This document shows positions 14,386 through 26,300 of a stretch of 64,000 nucleotides of DNA, piece by piece. Both the position numbers and the translations under genes were made by a program. Each line of letters begins with the position of its first letter. Position 1 is the first letter of the stretch. The stretch is from Vanilla planifolia. Taxonomy: Eukaryota > Streptophyta > Magnoliopsida > Asparagales > Orchidaceae. The stretch spans positions 31,650,569 to 31,714,568 of the forward strand of contig CM043871.1 in NCBI GenBank assembly GCA_023846275.1, given 5' to 3'. A model generated the notes under the pieces. The model worked only from the letters and a program-made list of their open reading frames with translations, was not told the DNA's origin and made no database searches.

Positions 14386-17300
14386 GTACGGCCTTTGTTT
14401 TCCTATGGTTTCCAGCGTAGCTTGTTGCTGAACTTCTAATTGGAGTTCAACTCAAACGTGTGATTGTTTAGCCCACAATGCCGTTGGATTAATGTCTAAT
14501 TTTTTTTTTTAAACTTTTATGGTGCAACCATAAATGCTATCGCTTGGACGGTTAGTTCAGTGGTTTTATTTGATGATGATCGCGATTATATGCAGCAATT
14601 GATTTATGAGAAAGCGGGTGCTTGGATTTTGAAGTGTAGAGTGGTTGCCAGTAGGTGCATGACATGTTGACTGGCAAATCATCGCCAATCAGAAATTTTC
14701 TATTTTCACCCTGTTTCTATGAAAAATTCTATGGACTTTTCAATTTTTTTTTTTAAATTGTGATGAGAATTGTTTTGGGAAGGTTTAGCAAACAACATGG
14801 AAAGGAAAATATGCATGCGAAGGGAGAGAAAGAACATAGATATGCAGAAAAAGGACCACATTTCAGAGTTTTCTGTTTCAAAAATGGTTAACAGATGTAA
14901 GAAAGTATAAGTGTAAAAAATGGCCAATAAAACATCTTTGCAAATCCCTTTTTGGGGGGTATTAGACAAAAGTTTGTCAAAAAATTAGTTTTTGATAGTT
15001 GTAGCAGTTACATTGGCTGAAGTTATTGGAATTTTGGCAATTTTGCAAGGGTATGATTGGGGAAGAAACATTGAAAAATCAATCGAAAGACACTATTGAT
15101 AATTGCTACAATGCTCGAACGAGGGCTGTAGGTGATTCGCAAAATTGTCTGGAGCCTAGTTAAAAAAGCACTCATAGGCTACTAAGAGAACTTCTTGGAG
15201 GTTAGTTGGAAATTGAACTAGAGATAACTCGACAAATATCCCAGAGAGGCTACTTGGGAAGTCTATGCTCCATGGAAAACAAATTGATCTGAGGCTGACA
15301 TGTGTTGACAATCTAATGATGGGAGCGATGGACTATGATCAAGGTGGTTGAAAAATATATCTTTGTTGATCTCCAAATTCTTTGTTCTAGAATTTGTGCA
15401 AAAGACAAGAGTTCTAATTGCAAATGATGTCACGTGGTGCAATGATATCTGTCTTGCTCCACTTATGTAAAAGACCAACTATTCTGAATGTCTATTACCA
15501 CTATTTTTATTATACTAACTTATTTGTAGAGCAGTCTTATCTAATTTTCCACTGTAAGTTGATTGTTATTTCAAAAAAATATTTTTGAGGCTTGGTTAAG
15601 GGGCTAAGGGGCTCCTTGCCACCCCATTTGACTGATCACTTATTTGTTATTATTTTTTTCCATCATGTTGAGAATGAAGACCCCAAATCAAGAGAAGAGT
15701 AGGGGAATAATCCCCTTTCAAGGTTGGGAATTACAATAGCTGTCACAACTCTTGTTATTTTGATCCCTCCTGCAAAGCTTTCTCATGTGCCATTATTAGT
15801 GATTCCAACTTATTGTTTGATAATTGATGTTGAATCTTCGAGTTAAATGGAAGTGTTGGGTTTTTTTTTTTGTTATAGAGTTTTCTTATTGGGAAATGGG
15901 TGTAGTCCATCTATTGGTTTTCCAACCACTTTTCATTCAAGAAAAGAAGGGTCCTTCAATATTTTTAGGAGGATAATGATGAATATTTCAGTGACATTAA
16001 GGAGCTCATTTAAGGCGAAGAGGATCTTGTAAGCCATTGTTCTGATGATGAAATCAGAGAATAGATCTTTGAACACTGAAGTGGTTACTCTGCTTATTAG
16101 GGGCACAAAGATGGTACAAGTTGAGAGACCTGCTTTGTCGGAGCAGGAGTAGAGTATGGTGTTGGTCATCATCTTTTCTGAGCAGCTTGGGCATTGGGAA
16201 GTTCAAGTCAAAGAAAGCACTTGCCAATTAGAGGACCTGAGAACCATGTGATGATGGTCCTCTTTGCAGAAATGAATGAGATGGTAGGGTCCTTGGCCTC
16301 CTCCTTGGAAAGGATGGAGAAGGATTAGTGCTAGTTAGAGCTAGATAATCGAGACTTGCTATTTGATCTTGATACAAGCTTAGAAAGACTCAAGAAGTAG
16401 GTGGACTACTTGGAGTTTGAGATTGCTTCTCTTTAGAGGAGGTTGCAAGAGTCAAAAGAAAGGTATTCTTGATTGGAGTTTAGAATGAAATCGAGCAAAT
16501 AATTGTTTAATGTTCGAGGCTTGACGATGGGGAGTTATCTGGCAGATGTACATGAAGCAAGATACCAAGCTTCAGGAACTCGATCTTTAAACCTCTTGGA
16601 TACCTCAGCTTCTTAGAAGGTTGTCAAGGAACTCTTGAATACCTTGATCAAGGACAACTTGATCATGCTGGGTGTTATACCCCAGTCATCTATGATTTGA
16701 CTACTCGGGTAATCTAGTCTTGGGGCTTTTACTCTGAAAGGTGTATTGTTGTGAAGGTAAAAATGTGGACTTTATTTGTGTTGCCCATCTTGATAATGAA
16801 CTTTATTTTCCTTTTTATTTCATTTGAATTTGCAAGACATCTTGTAAAATTTCCATGGTTATTTAAAGGAATTCACAATTTAACTCTTCCAAGTGTTTTA
16901 ACTTTTGCATCGATTTTGGGTAGCTCGTCATCCACTTGGCATTTCTAGAGAACCATTGGGGCTTGGATTTTTATTTTAATGTGGTCACTCAATAAATAAA
17001 TAAAAAATTCCCGTTATAACCAAAGAAATCCAATTAAAAATCAAACCAATAAAACAAATAAAAATGCCAAACTTTGCACAAGTCAAGATGATCCAATTTA
17101 TATGGTAAACAAGATGAACATCTTGATAAATTCGATACATATTTGAGAAAATGTTGAACGACAGAAGGTTCAGATGGCTTGAGGAAGTCAATAATTAGAT
17201 AGTCGAAAAAGCACATTCTTAAAATTTAAACTTTTAATTTAAGTGATAGATTTTGGTTAGATTAGCTTAAATAATGATTTGAAACTAATACTAAGGATCA

Positions 17301-20300
17301 CTTTGGGACACATGGTAAAAAGGAGAGCATTGGATAGGTTAAGAGTCTCGAGACAAAAATTATGAATGCGACATGTGGAGGCCACGTTGGGTTGAATTGA
17401 GGCGGCTACAATAAGAAAGATGGTAATAGATGGTAAGGGTAGTTGTAAGATAGAAATGAGATTGTATATTTGGTACTTTTGACCTAGGTTTTGGTTAAGG
17501 AAAAGCAACCTAAATTATTCACTCAATTTGAAAAAGGAAACTAAAAATAACTAACTTAGAGTTCAAAGTGAAATTGCTGAAAACTTATAATTAAACCTAG
17601 ATAATTAAAAAAAGACTTAGGGATGCTTAAGGAAAGATTTAGCAAAGATTGTTGAAAATGGGATTTGATAAGGTTTACAGTTAATTTTGCTGTAGTAGTT
17701 TTGGGAGGAAGAAAATAGCAACAAATATTGTTCAAATTGAAAATGATGTAAATGAAATTCTTAGATTTATTGAAGAATGTGCTTGTCAAATTTGATCTCA
17801 ATATATGCAAATTTGACTACTCAAATGATCACAATAGTAAGCATAATATTTATTTCTTAGTGTTTTAATCCTTCTTTGTTAATTTATCTTTGAATAATTT
17901 ATTCACAGCTAAACACACAATTTTAATTGAAATGCTGTATAGAAAAGTTATTTCTGACTTAAAAATTTTTTGGACCTTGTTTAGAATGGACAAAATATAA
18001 AGCTTACTAAGCTTTAAAGTATTTTTTAGATAGGTTTGAATATCCCTTTAAAACTGTGCTACACAAATGAAATTAGTTTAAGTGATGAAAATGAAAGTTT
18101 TAACTAATACATCGAAGATCAATTTGAGAGAGCATTGTTACCATATGATGCCATTTGCTATGTCAAATCTTTGTCCTACAAGGCTATAGAATAGAGAGCC
18201 GGAAAATGAAAACAACCTTGTTGAAACATTATGGAAATCTAAAAAAGTTCTTAGCTAATCTACAAGAAGTTTTTGTTACGTAGAACTTCACTTTTAGGAT
18301 CTTTGGAGGTGACGATATAAGCTTTGAAAACTATGAAACATAACATAAAACATCTTTTTGGTAGGTTTTTCTTGCATCACATAGGAAAGAGAGAAGAAGA
18401 ATCACTCACTTATTGTGCAAGGGATTTCAACCTAAATTAATATTCAAAACTTTCTTAATTTCTTCATAAAAACAAGATACTAGTTATTTATAGAGTAAAG
18501 ATCAGATGGAGAGAGCACACCAAGCAATGCAAAATTTGGATTGCAAAAAATAAGCATGATTGCTTGATGTCATTTAAATAGCTTCTTAGGACATTATGTC
18601 ATCTAACCAATTGATCGGGCCAGTCTGGCCTGACTATCTAGTGTAGTTAAGCTTGACCACATGGTGGTTTGCATTATGCATGGGGTTGTTGGCATTAATC
18701 AGTCCCCTACTAGTATGGTCTAGACTATTATTTGTTGTGTTGTTCTCTACTAACCATAAGATGTGGTTGTAGGACTGTATGATGTCTTTTAGTTGCCTCA
18801 AAAAAGCCTTAGAAATTGATTTGGATTGACTCAATTAACCAAATAAACCCATACGTTCACTGAACAAGTCCTCAGATCATTCAAACTCTGAGGGAGAGGG
18901 GTCTTGACAATTTGTAGAGGAAGAGATCACAGGATCCCCCCCAACCAATTAGGAGTCAGGAATTGACTACCCCTCATTTCCTTATCTTGCATGCACCCAA
19001 TCAACCAAGAGTACTTTCTTTGATCTCCTCAAGGCCTAGGTGGAAACAAAGTTTACTTTGGAGAAGATCAACTTCTAAGCTGCTTTCCCCCAAGCTCAAC
19101 ATCCTTGAGGAGAGTTCAGAAGTTGATGTAATAAAAATGCTTCAATTTTTCTTTCTCCCTAGGGACATGAAGGTGATTGTTGAGATGGGGAATGTGTTGA
19201 TGTCTTACACATTAGTGGAAATCCTTTAGTAGCTAAGCATTAAGTTCCTTGCCAAATTATTTCATCTTGTTATTTTGGGGTATAAAATTAATGTTCTTGA
19301 ATACACTACAAGGTATCGAGATGACTACCCAACTTATACCCATGCTGATCCATGGATATAGGCCATTAAGCCTTACCCTCTAATAAGAAGCTGTTTAAGG
19401 CTTTGAATAATGAACTCTTGAGGTAGATTGCCGTATTAGAGGAGGAAGTTAAGAAGTTGAAGGAGGTGTTGGGAAGTTGGGTAGAGGAGGTTTTTGGCTA
19501 AAGTAGCTGGAAGGCTTTGTTCAAATCTGTCTAAAACTGGTCTAGGACAAGGAGGTTGAGGAACTTCAAGGAATAATGGACATGGCCAACTCGAAAAAGG
19601 AAGATTTGATATTGTTTCTAACAAGGCTTATTGATTCTTTTGGGTTAGTTTGAGGTGGACCTTATTTCAAAGCCTCATCTTTTTTAAACCTTTATCGAAT
19701 GATGTAACACCCCTTGTCTTTCTTTTTGATTGTAAACACAATAGAGAATAAATTTACAAAGTATTAATCTTTTGTAATTATTTTGCTCCCAAATTTTATT
19801 TTCTCTTGATATTGTAAATGAATGAAAATTATTCTAGGTCATGGGTGTTCATTATAATGCCAACGACTTGATTTGTTGGCTATGGAAGAATGACGAGGTG
19901 AATCATAATTAGTTTAAGTTTTCAATTTTGAAGTTAATTGGGTAATCCTCGAGATATTAGGATCAAATTTTATACTATAGTGCAAGTACCAAAGCAATCG
20001 TGTTTAGAAAATAACATTGTGTAGTCACAAAACAATGAGGAATGGTAGTGTATCGTGAAGGTTTTGACTTATTTATAAAATAAAATATGATCATGATTTC
20101 TAGATACAAAAAATCATCTCTAAGGTTTGTTGTGGAAAAGTGCAATCGAGAAGTTCAAGAAGAAAGTGCTTCAGAGATCCCGAGTTCTGTTATATACTTT
20201 TGAAATTGATTAGTCATGTTAAGAGGATAAAACATTGCTTAAGAGGCTTATTGCAATGATTTCATGTTCTTGGAAATACAATCAAAGCCTTCTTGAGAGC

Positions 20301-23300
20301 ATTGCAAGTGCCAAGATAAGTTTTTTGTAGGGTGCGTATTGCATCTTTGTTGGATTTAGGACATAGCTAGAGTAATAGACATGCTTTCGACTCCCTCCTT
20401 CCTCTCAAACAAGGATAGAGCTTATTGTTGTCTTTGAATTTGCTTGATAGATATGTAAAGTTAACCAAGCACAAGGCTGTTGAGAATTGGAAGAGAGAAG
20501 AGGTATGCCTTTAGCTTTTGACATATCCTTTGCACTTGGAATTCTATTTTTTCTATTGCTAGAGAGGGCTTTATAAAATTTTTTGGTTTAAGTTGGGAAA
20601 TGAAACTAATAACTATTGGCATCTTTCCATATAACATTGTAACTTGTGGGTGAATTTTATTGAGGGAATCTTGATAATTGCTTCACCATCGTTTGATTTA
20701 CTTTAATACCGTTCTGAAAAATGAGAATCTGAAGGAAATTTTTAGAGGATGCCATGTAGGTGCACTTAGATGGATTAAGTTTTATTATTGCACCAAAGAG
20801 TTTCAAGAGGTTCTTGGAGATCATAACTGTTGTTAGAAAAAGATTTACTATTTATGAGGATGTCATTGACATAAATTTGATATTTTGGCTCTTTTTATTT
20901 GCAAAAATCCTATCTATCATATCTTGGTAGCTTGCACTTGCATTTGGAAGACCAAATGACACGATAATATAACACAAAGTTGTAACATCTATGATGTAGA
21001 CGTTTTAACACTCCCTCTTCCAAACAAGCATTGTTGAGATGGGTATGATTGACTTACACGTCATTTTTCGTTGGCCTTTTTCACAAACATGACATTGGAG
21101 ATCCACTCGAGTTGTTGCACTAGTTGGATAAACTTTGTGTCCAACAGCTTGTCAATTTCTTCCTAGACAATTGCCTATTTTTCAAGACCTAAGAATTCAT
21201 TTGCATTTTTAAATTGAAGTGATTCTATATTTTAGATTAAGTTGATGCTTGATGATCCCATGATCAAATACAAGCATATCTGATGGATTCCTGGCAAACA
21301 TATCAAAATAATTAGAAAGCACTAAGAGAGTGGCCTCTTTTGTGTTCATTGAAATAATGGAAAATTATTACAAAATATTTGGTTTGTTTTAGTGGCTTAT
21401 ATTTTCATTGGGCTCACTTGACTTAGAAAACAATTTTTGCACTTTTTCTCTCTTTCTTGCCATTGTTCTCTTTGTTTTCCTCCAAAGTAGCTAGTAGCCC
21501 TCGGTTCCCTTTAGTTATCATGATTGTTATTGGTTCAAGAATTTGAGAGCAAAGTGGATGGCCAACGTAACAACTTGTAGGCGGTTTAGAGTGCTCTCAA
21601 AGATGAGTCGTAGGTTGATTGAGACTTCACGACGACAAAATTGGTCATATGCGTTGTCACAAAGTTGTGGATTAGGAGTGAGAGAGAGTGATGATACCTT
21701 TAAGGTAATATATCTTGGAGAATTTGATGAGGAGTTTGGACATTGCTTGGAGAAAATCTTAGGAAAGCTTCATTTTCTTAAAGGCATCTAGAAAAAAGTA
21801 CATTCATCGAGCTTCCAAAATCCACGATGGCTTTCTTGACCTCAGAGTTGGTGATCTTGGTGGTGATGATAATGGTATCATCAAATGAATTGATGAGCTG
21901 CTAGACATTCTTGATAGATAAGATGATTAGGATTTTGGAGAATTGACTCTCAAATGTTTGATTAAAGGCTATTTTAACCATATGTAAAATAAATTTCCAT
22001 AAAGCTTGTGTTTTCTTCTCATAAATCATGTAAATAATACTCCTTTTGCTTTTATCAATCATAAGGCTAAGTTTAGTTGGATTTTGTTGGGAGCCTTTGG
22101 CACGTTGGGTGTTGCACTTGGGTTTATTTATTGTGGGGTTTTTCTTCTAGCAATATCCTTGGAGCTTTCCTTCTAAAATATTTCTCTTTTGAGCTGCTTA
22201 AGGTGATCGGGATTTTGGAGAATGCGCTCTCAGATGTTTGATTAAAGGCTTTTTTAACCATACATAAAATAAAGTTCCACAAAGCTTGTGGTTTCTTTTC
22301 ATAAATCATGTAAACAGTACTTCTTTTGCTTTTATCAATCGTAATTCTAAGTTTAGTTGGATTTTGTTGGGAGGTTTTGGTATCTTTGGTGATGAACTCG
22401 GGTTTATTTGTTGTGGGGTTTTTTTTCTAGCACTATCCTTGGAGCTTTCCTTTAACATATTTCTCTTTTGAGTTTCCAACATTACTCAATATCATGGTCA
22501 TGATTCTCATGGTATTGTAGAGTTTTTTTTGTTGTTTGTCTTTGTTGCAGTGGCATTCATGATGTTAGGGCTTTAATCTCACCCCTTTTTTTTTAAAGGC
22601 TTATAAAGCTAAGTTTCAAGGATGGGTTCCCGTAGATTGATGCTTATGAAATGTCTTGGGGAAAGTATTCTTCTGAGGCTCGAAATATCAAGACCTCATC
22701 TTAGCTTTAGGCTAAATGGTTTGAGATAGTGCTTCATTCACACAAAGTGTGTTTGCATTCCTTGATTTTTTTTGCCTCCTTGAAAAAGATATAAAAATTA
22801 GATCATTTGAAGATTTCATTCATTAATTTTTGAGGGAATCAACAGGTGACTCATTGAGTCATGAAGGCACTGGACCTTGCTTTTGTGACATCAACACATT
22901 TGTTGGTGGCTTTGTTAGATCTTTGAATGCAGGCATAATGTGGCTTGTTTTCCACTTGAATGATAGAGAAGAGGTTAGTACTCTTTCTATTACTTTTGGA
23001 GATAAAGCACAAGCTAATAAGAGGATCGATCAAAACTTAGCAAAACAAGTGATTGAGCCCTTGGAGAGGCACTAGAACCATTCCAATGCAGCAGCTTCAA
23101 AGAATTTGCCATTAATTTGTATTTTGTTGCTTTCTAGCCTATTCAAATCATTAGATCTATATCAAATTCAATCATGAAAGCATTGGGGTTGAATTTTCCC
23201 TAATATTACTGGGCGTGGGGTTGAATTTTCCCCAATATTATTGGACACAAGGAATTTTTTGTATTTTGAATGGGGTGTGGGACTCTTAATCCAAAATATT

Positions 23301-26300
23301 TAGGAAAAGAGATTTCTCGTTATGGTTTTTTCTTGGCTATTGGTGATAAAGCATACTTTTGATCTCCTAGTCGAAGAAACCTGAAATATTGCCTAATCAG
23401 GAATGGGCCTCATAGGAGATGTCCTAGCCACATTGCCAGTTGGAAGGGGGAACCTAGGTTGATGGCTATTCGGATCTAGTGGGAAGTAGTTGGAGTGGTT
23501 GAATTGGGGTTTGATTCCTAGATAATAGACAATACTAGGTATCAGGGAGTTTGAAGCTTTGGTTGGAAATGGAGTAGTGATGGTAAGAGTAGGAATGAAG
23601 ACTGTAAATTGGGCCATCATTTTTTTGGAAACCCACCATATATGCATTCAAGTTTTATAGAAAGAGATTGGTTGGGAGTGTTGCATTGGAGTAGTCAACT
23701 CATGTAGAGTGTCCATTGATGGGGTCAGAGAAACAAGAGGCATCATATTTCAATCTATAGCAATTGAAGTCAACATGGCATTAGTTTTTGTTACTTTCTT
23801 TTCTCCTATCATAACTTCCAATAGATGGAGCCAAGGATTGTGAGGGCATTTTTGGAAGTTTAGGAAGCAATTTATTCATTGCAAGAAAAATGTGTAAGGA
23901 GTGAGAGAAAATACATAAAATGAAGAAAAATGATTATGGTGAACTATAGTTTCTATCCTTAAATAAGATTGACAAGTATTATTTAGTGTTAAATGCAACC
24001 AAAAAAGATCCCCATTAGTCCTCTTGTAGGGGTATTTATGAGCATTTTTTGATGGAAAAATCAGTTATAGTTGTTTATAAATGGTTATAACATTATAATA
24101 GCAAAAGCTTCTAGAGTCTTTTGGGAGTTTTGTAAAAATATGACCAGAGAAGTGACTTATGGAAACTGCTTGGGCCGTGTTGTTGAGAATTGTTGAATGT
24201 TCAAATGAGATCTTTAGGATATTTAGAGAATTGCCTGAGGCTGGTCGAAAAACTGCCCAAAGGCTGATTAGAGAATTGTCCAGAGGCTAGTTGGAAACTG
24301 AATTGAACATAACCCAATAAATAGCCTAGAAGACACCCAGGAAATCCAGGTTACAAGTAGAATGGATTGATTGAGGTTTGACATGTTTTAAAAATTTGAT
24401 AGCAGGAGGTATGGATGACTAGGATTGAGGTAGTTAAACAATACATCTTCAATTTATAATGATCTTCCAAGAGTATGGTGAAGAGACTAGACAATAAGCA
24501 ATTAAACGATCACAAATAATGCAAAATGACTTGACATTAAATCAGAAGTGATGGTTTTTGTTATTGGAAGAATCCAATTAAGACTTGTGTTTGTGAAAAA
24601 ACAGAGAAAAAAAGAGGTAAGACATACCACACTTTGCCGAGTTGCTTGGGAAACATCCCCACATCGGAATAAGGGGAAGCAGGGTTCGAAGAGGTTTTGG
24701 TGCTATTCGTCGAGCTCTTTTATAAGCCCCCTTCTCGCCGATTGAGGGGTAGAGAAGAAAGAGCTAAATAGCTTATGGTAAGACATACCACACTTTGCCG
24801 AGTTGCTTGGGAAACATCCCCACATCGGAATAAGGGGAAGCAGGGTTCGAAGAGGTTTTGGTGCTATTCGTCGAGCTCTTTTATAAGCCCCCTTCTCGCC
24901 GATTGAGGGGTAGAGAAGAAAGAGCTAAATAGCTTATGGTATCGTCTTTCAGAGATGCTCCAAAGATCCCTCTGTTTGGGCTCGAAGTCCTCCTTTGTTG
25001 TCAAAGATTGTCTGTAGGTTGAGCTGCCTCCATTTGAGGTTTCAAAACCCCGTGTCTGCCACTCCCAAGTTCTCCTTCATTTCCTTGAAAGCCCTTGCTG
25101 TCCTCTCCTTCGTCGTTGGAAGCAATCTCTTCGGCTTCGCCGCTTTTCAAGCCCTTGAAACCCTTCACCTTTTTTCCTGCAGGCGAGCTATTTGTCTTCC
25201 CAAGGGCCGACCTCACCTGATAGTACTCATTTTAGGTATTTCGGAATACTGCACCTGTCTGCTGCTTTTCGAAAGCTGCTTGCGCAACACGAGAAGAGCT
25301 CGAAAGTTGAACTCATCTCTGACCCACATTGATCCGTTCCTGCATGCGTCAGCTTGTGCCCACCTGCGTCAACCCGTGCTAGTTGGGCTATTTAGGTCCA
25401 TTTGAGTTGCCTTTGTGCCCATCCATGTTGCCTCCCCATCAATTGCGTCGCCTTTACTTCCAACATCATTGGAATGTCCTAAATGATATTGGACTTTCTC
25501 CAATAGCGGCATATAACCAAAACAGTTTAAATTTAAGCCTCTAAATCGAAATCTCACCAATCTACCCCAGAGTATGCTTCAATTCTTCCCTCGAACGCAT
25601 TTGGAAATTCCGCTTAATCAAGTTTCCTCCTCGTTGTTTTAAGTAAGTTTTTGTTTCATTTTTTCGAATCCTCTTTTCATATGAACATTTTAGTTTTTAA
25701 TCACATTTGCATACATCATTCTTTCTGGTTTGTTGTCATATGAGATCTGCCTGCTTGATTTTTGTCATGGAATAGCTCCCCAAAGCTAAGCTAATGCACA
25801 AAACACAATCTGACTTGCGATTAAGTTATTTTTCTTTCAAACCTGTGAGCTTGTGATCCTAGTTCTTGTGCCAAGTAACCTGAAATAGTACATGCCCATG
25901 ATATTTACTTAATTATCATAAAACCAAGTGGATATCACATATACTAAGTTGATAAACATGCTTTGAAAGTTTTTCTTTTTTCTGATGATCTTACAACACA
26001 AGTTGATATGCTTGGCTCTTTCGTGGTAGTGAATTTGATGTGATTCATATGGTAGAGTTGTTAATTCAAAATAAACTAGTTGGCGTTTGACTTCTGCAAC
26101 AATGATCCAATCTAATGAATCAGCCAACAAATTTTTTTTTCAATGTTTTCAATATCTTTCACAAATGGTAGATAATCTGTTTATTTCTTGGATTTCCATG
26201 TTAAGAGTATGGTTCAAATGAATGTTACAAACCAATGACTGATCTCATTATGTTTGGACTTGTCACCCAATCAGCATCAAGAAAGGCCTATGAAATCAAA

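Larger units (their letters stand above)
19700..24500 (-). mobile_element. Ty3/gypsy fossil, Tat-like lineage, minus strand
   Basis: Read on the minus strand, the parts lie in Ty3/gypsy order. There is Gag-like sequence at about 23,100-22,600, a protease block with the V-D-x-G-S-S type core near 21,850-21,790, and reverse transcriptase at about 21,330-20,680. The RT includes blocks resembling GIIKHQLN, EEIDKLL, EWISNV, VSFGLPNA and the YVDD-type catalytic box near 20,870. The GIIxHxLN and LLDTKFI style points to the Tat/Ogre side of the family. LTR-like repeats sit at 14,985-15,470 and 24,050-24,500. It is heavily broken, with more than ten breaks and probable nested insertions. The poor LTR similarity implies a very old copy. 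It is inserted antisense in gene A intron 1. Confidence 0.75.

Noticed and set aside
14545-14600. TTAGTTCAGTGGT, an A-box-like word
   Set aside because: No B box (GGTTCGANNCC) follows at a suitable distance, so neither a tRNA nor a SINE can be supported.
19703-19713. TGTAACACCCC as the start of an LTR
   Set aside because: No matching CA end with a target duplication and no second copy could be found.
24616-24937. A pair of snRNA genes driven by the USE-like and TATA-like motifs
   Set aside because: The distance between the two motifs is about 55 bp rather than the 24 or 34 bp needed, the USE match is imperfect, and no U-snRNA sequence follows.
24995-25405. 136-codon open frame as a gene
   Set aside because: No recognisable domain; minus-strand frames are open over the same stretch, which points to low stop frequency in GC-rich DNA.
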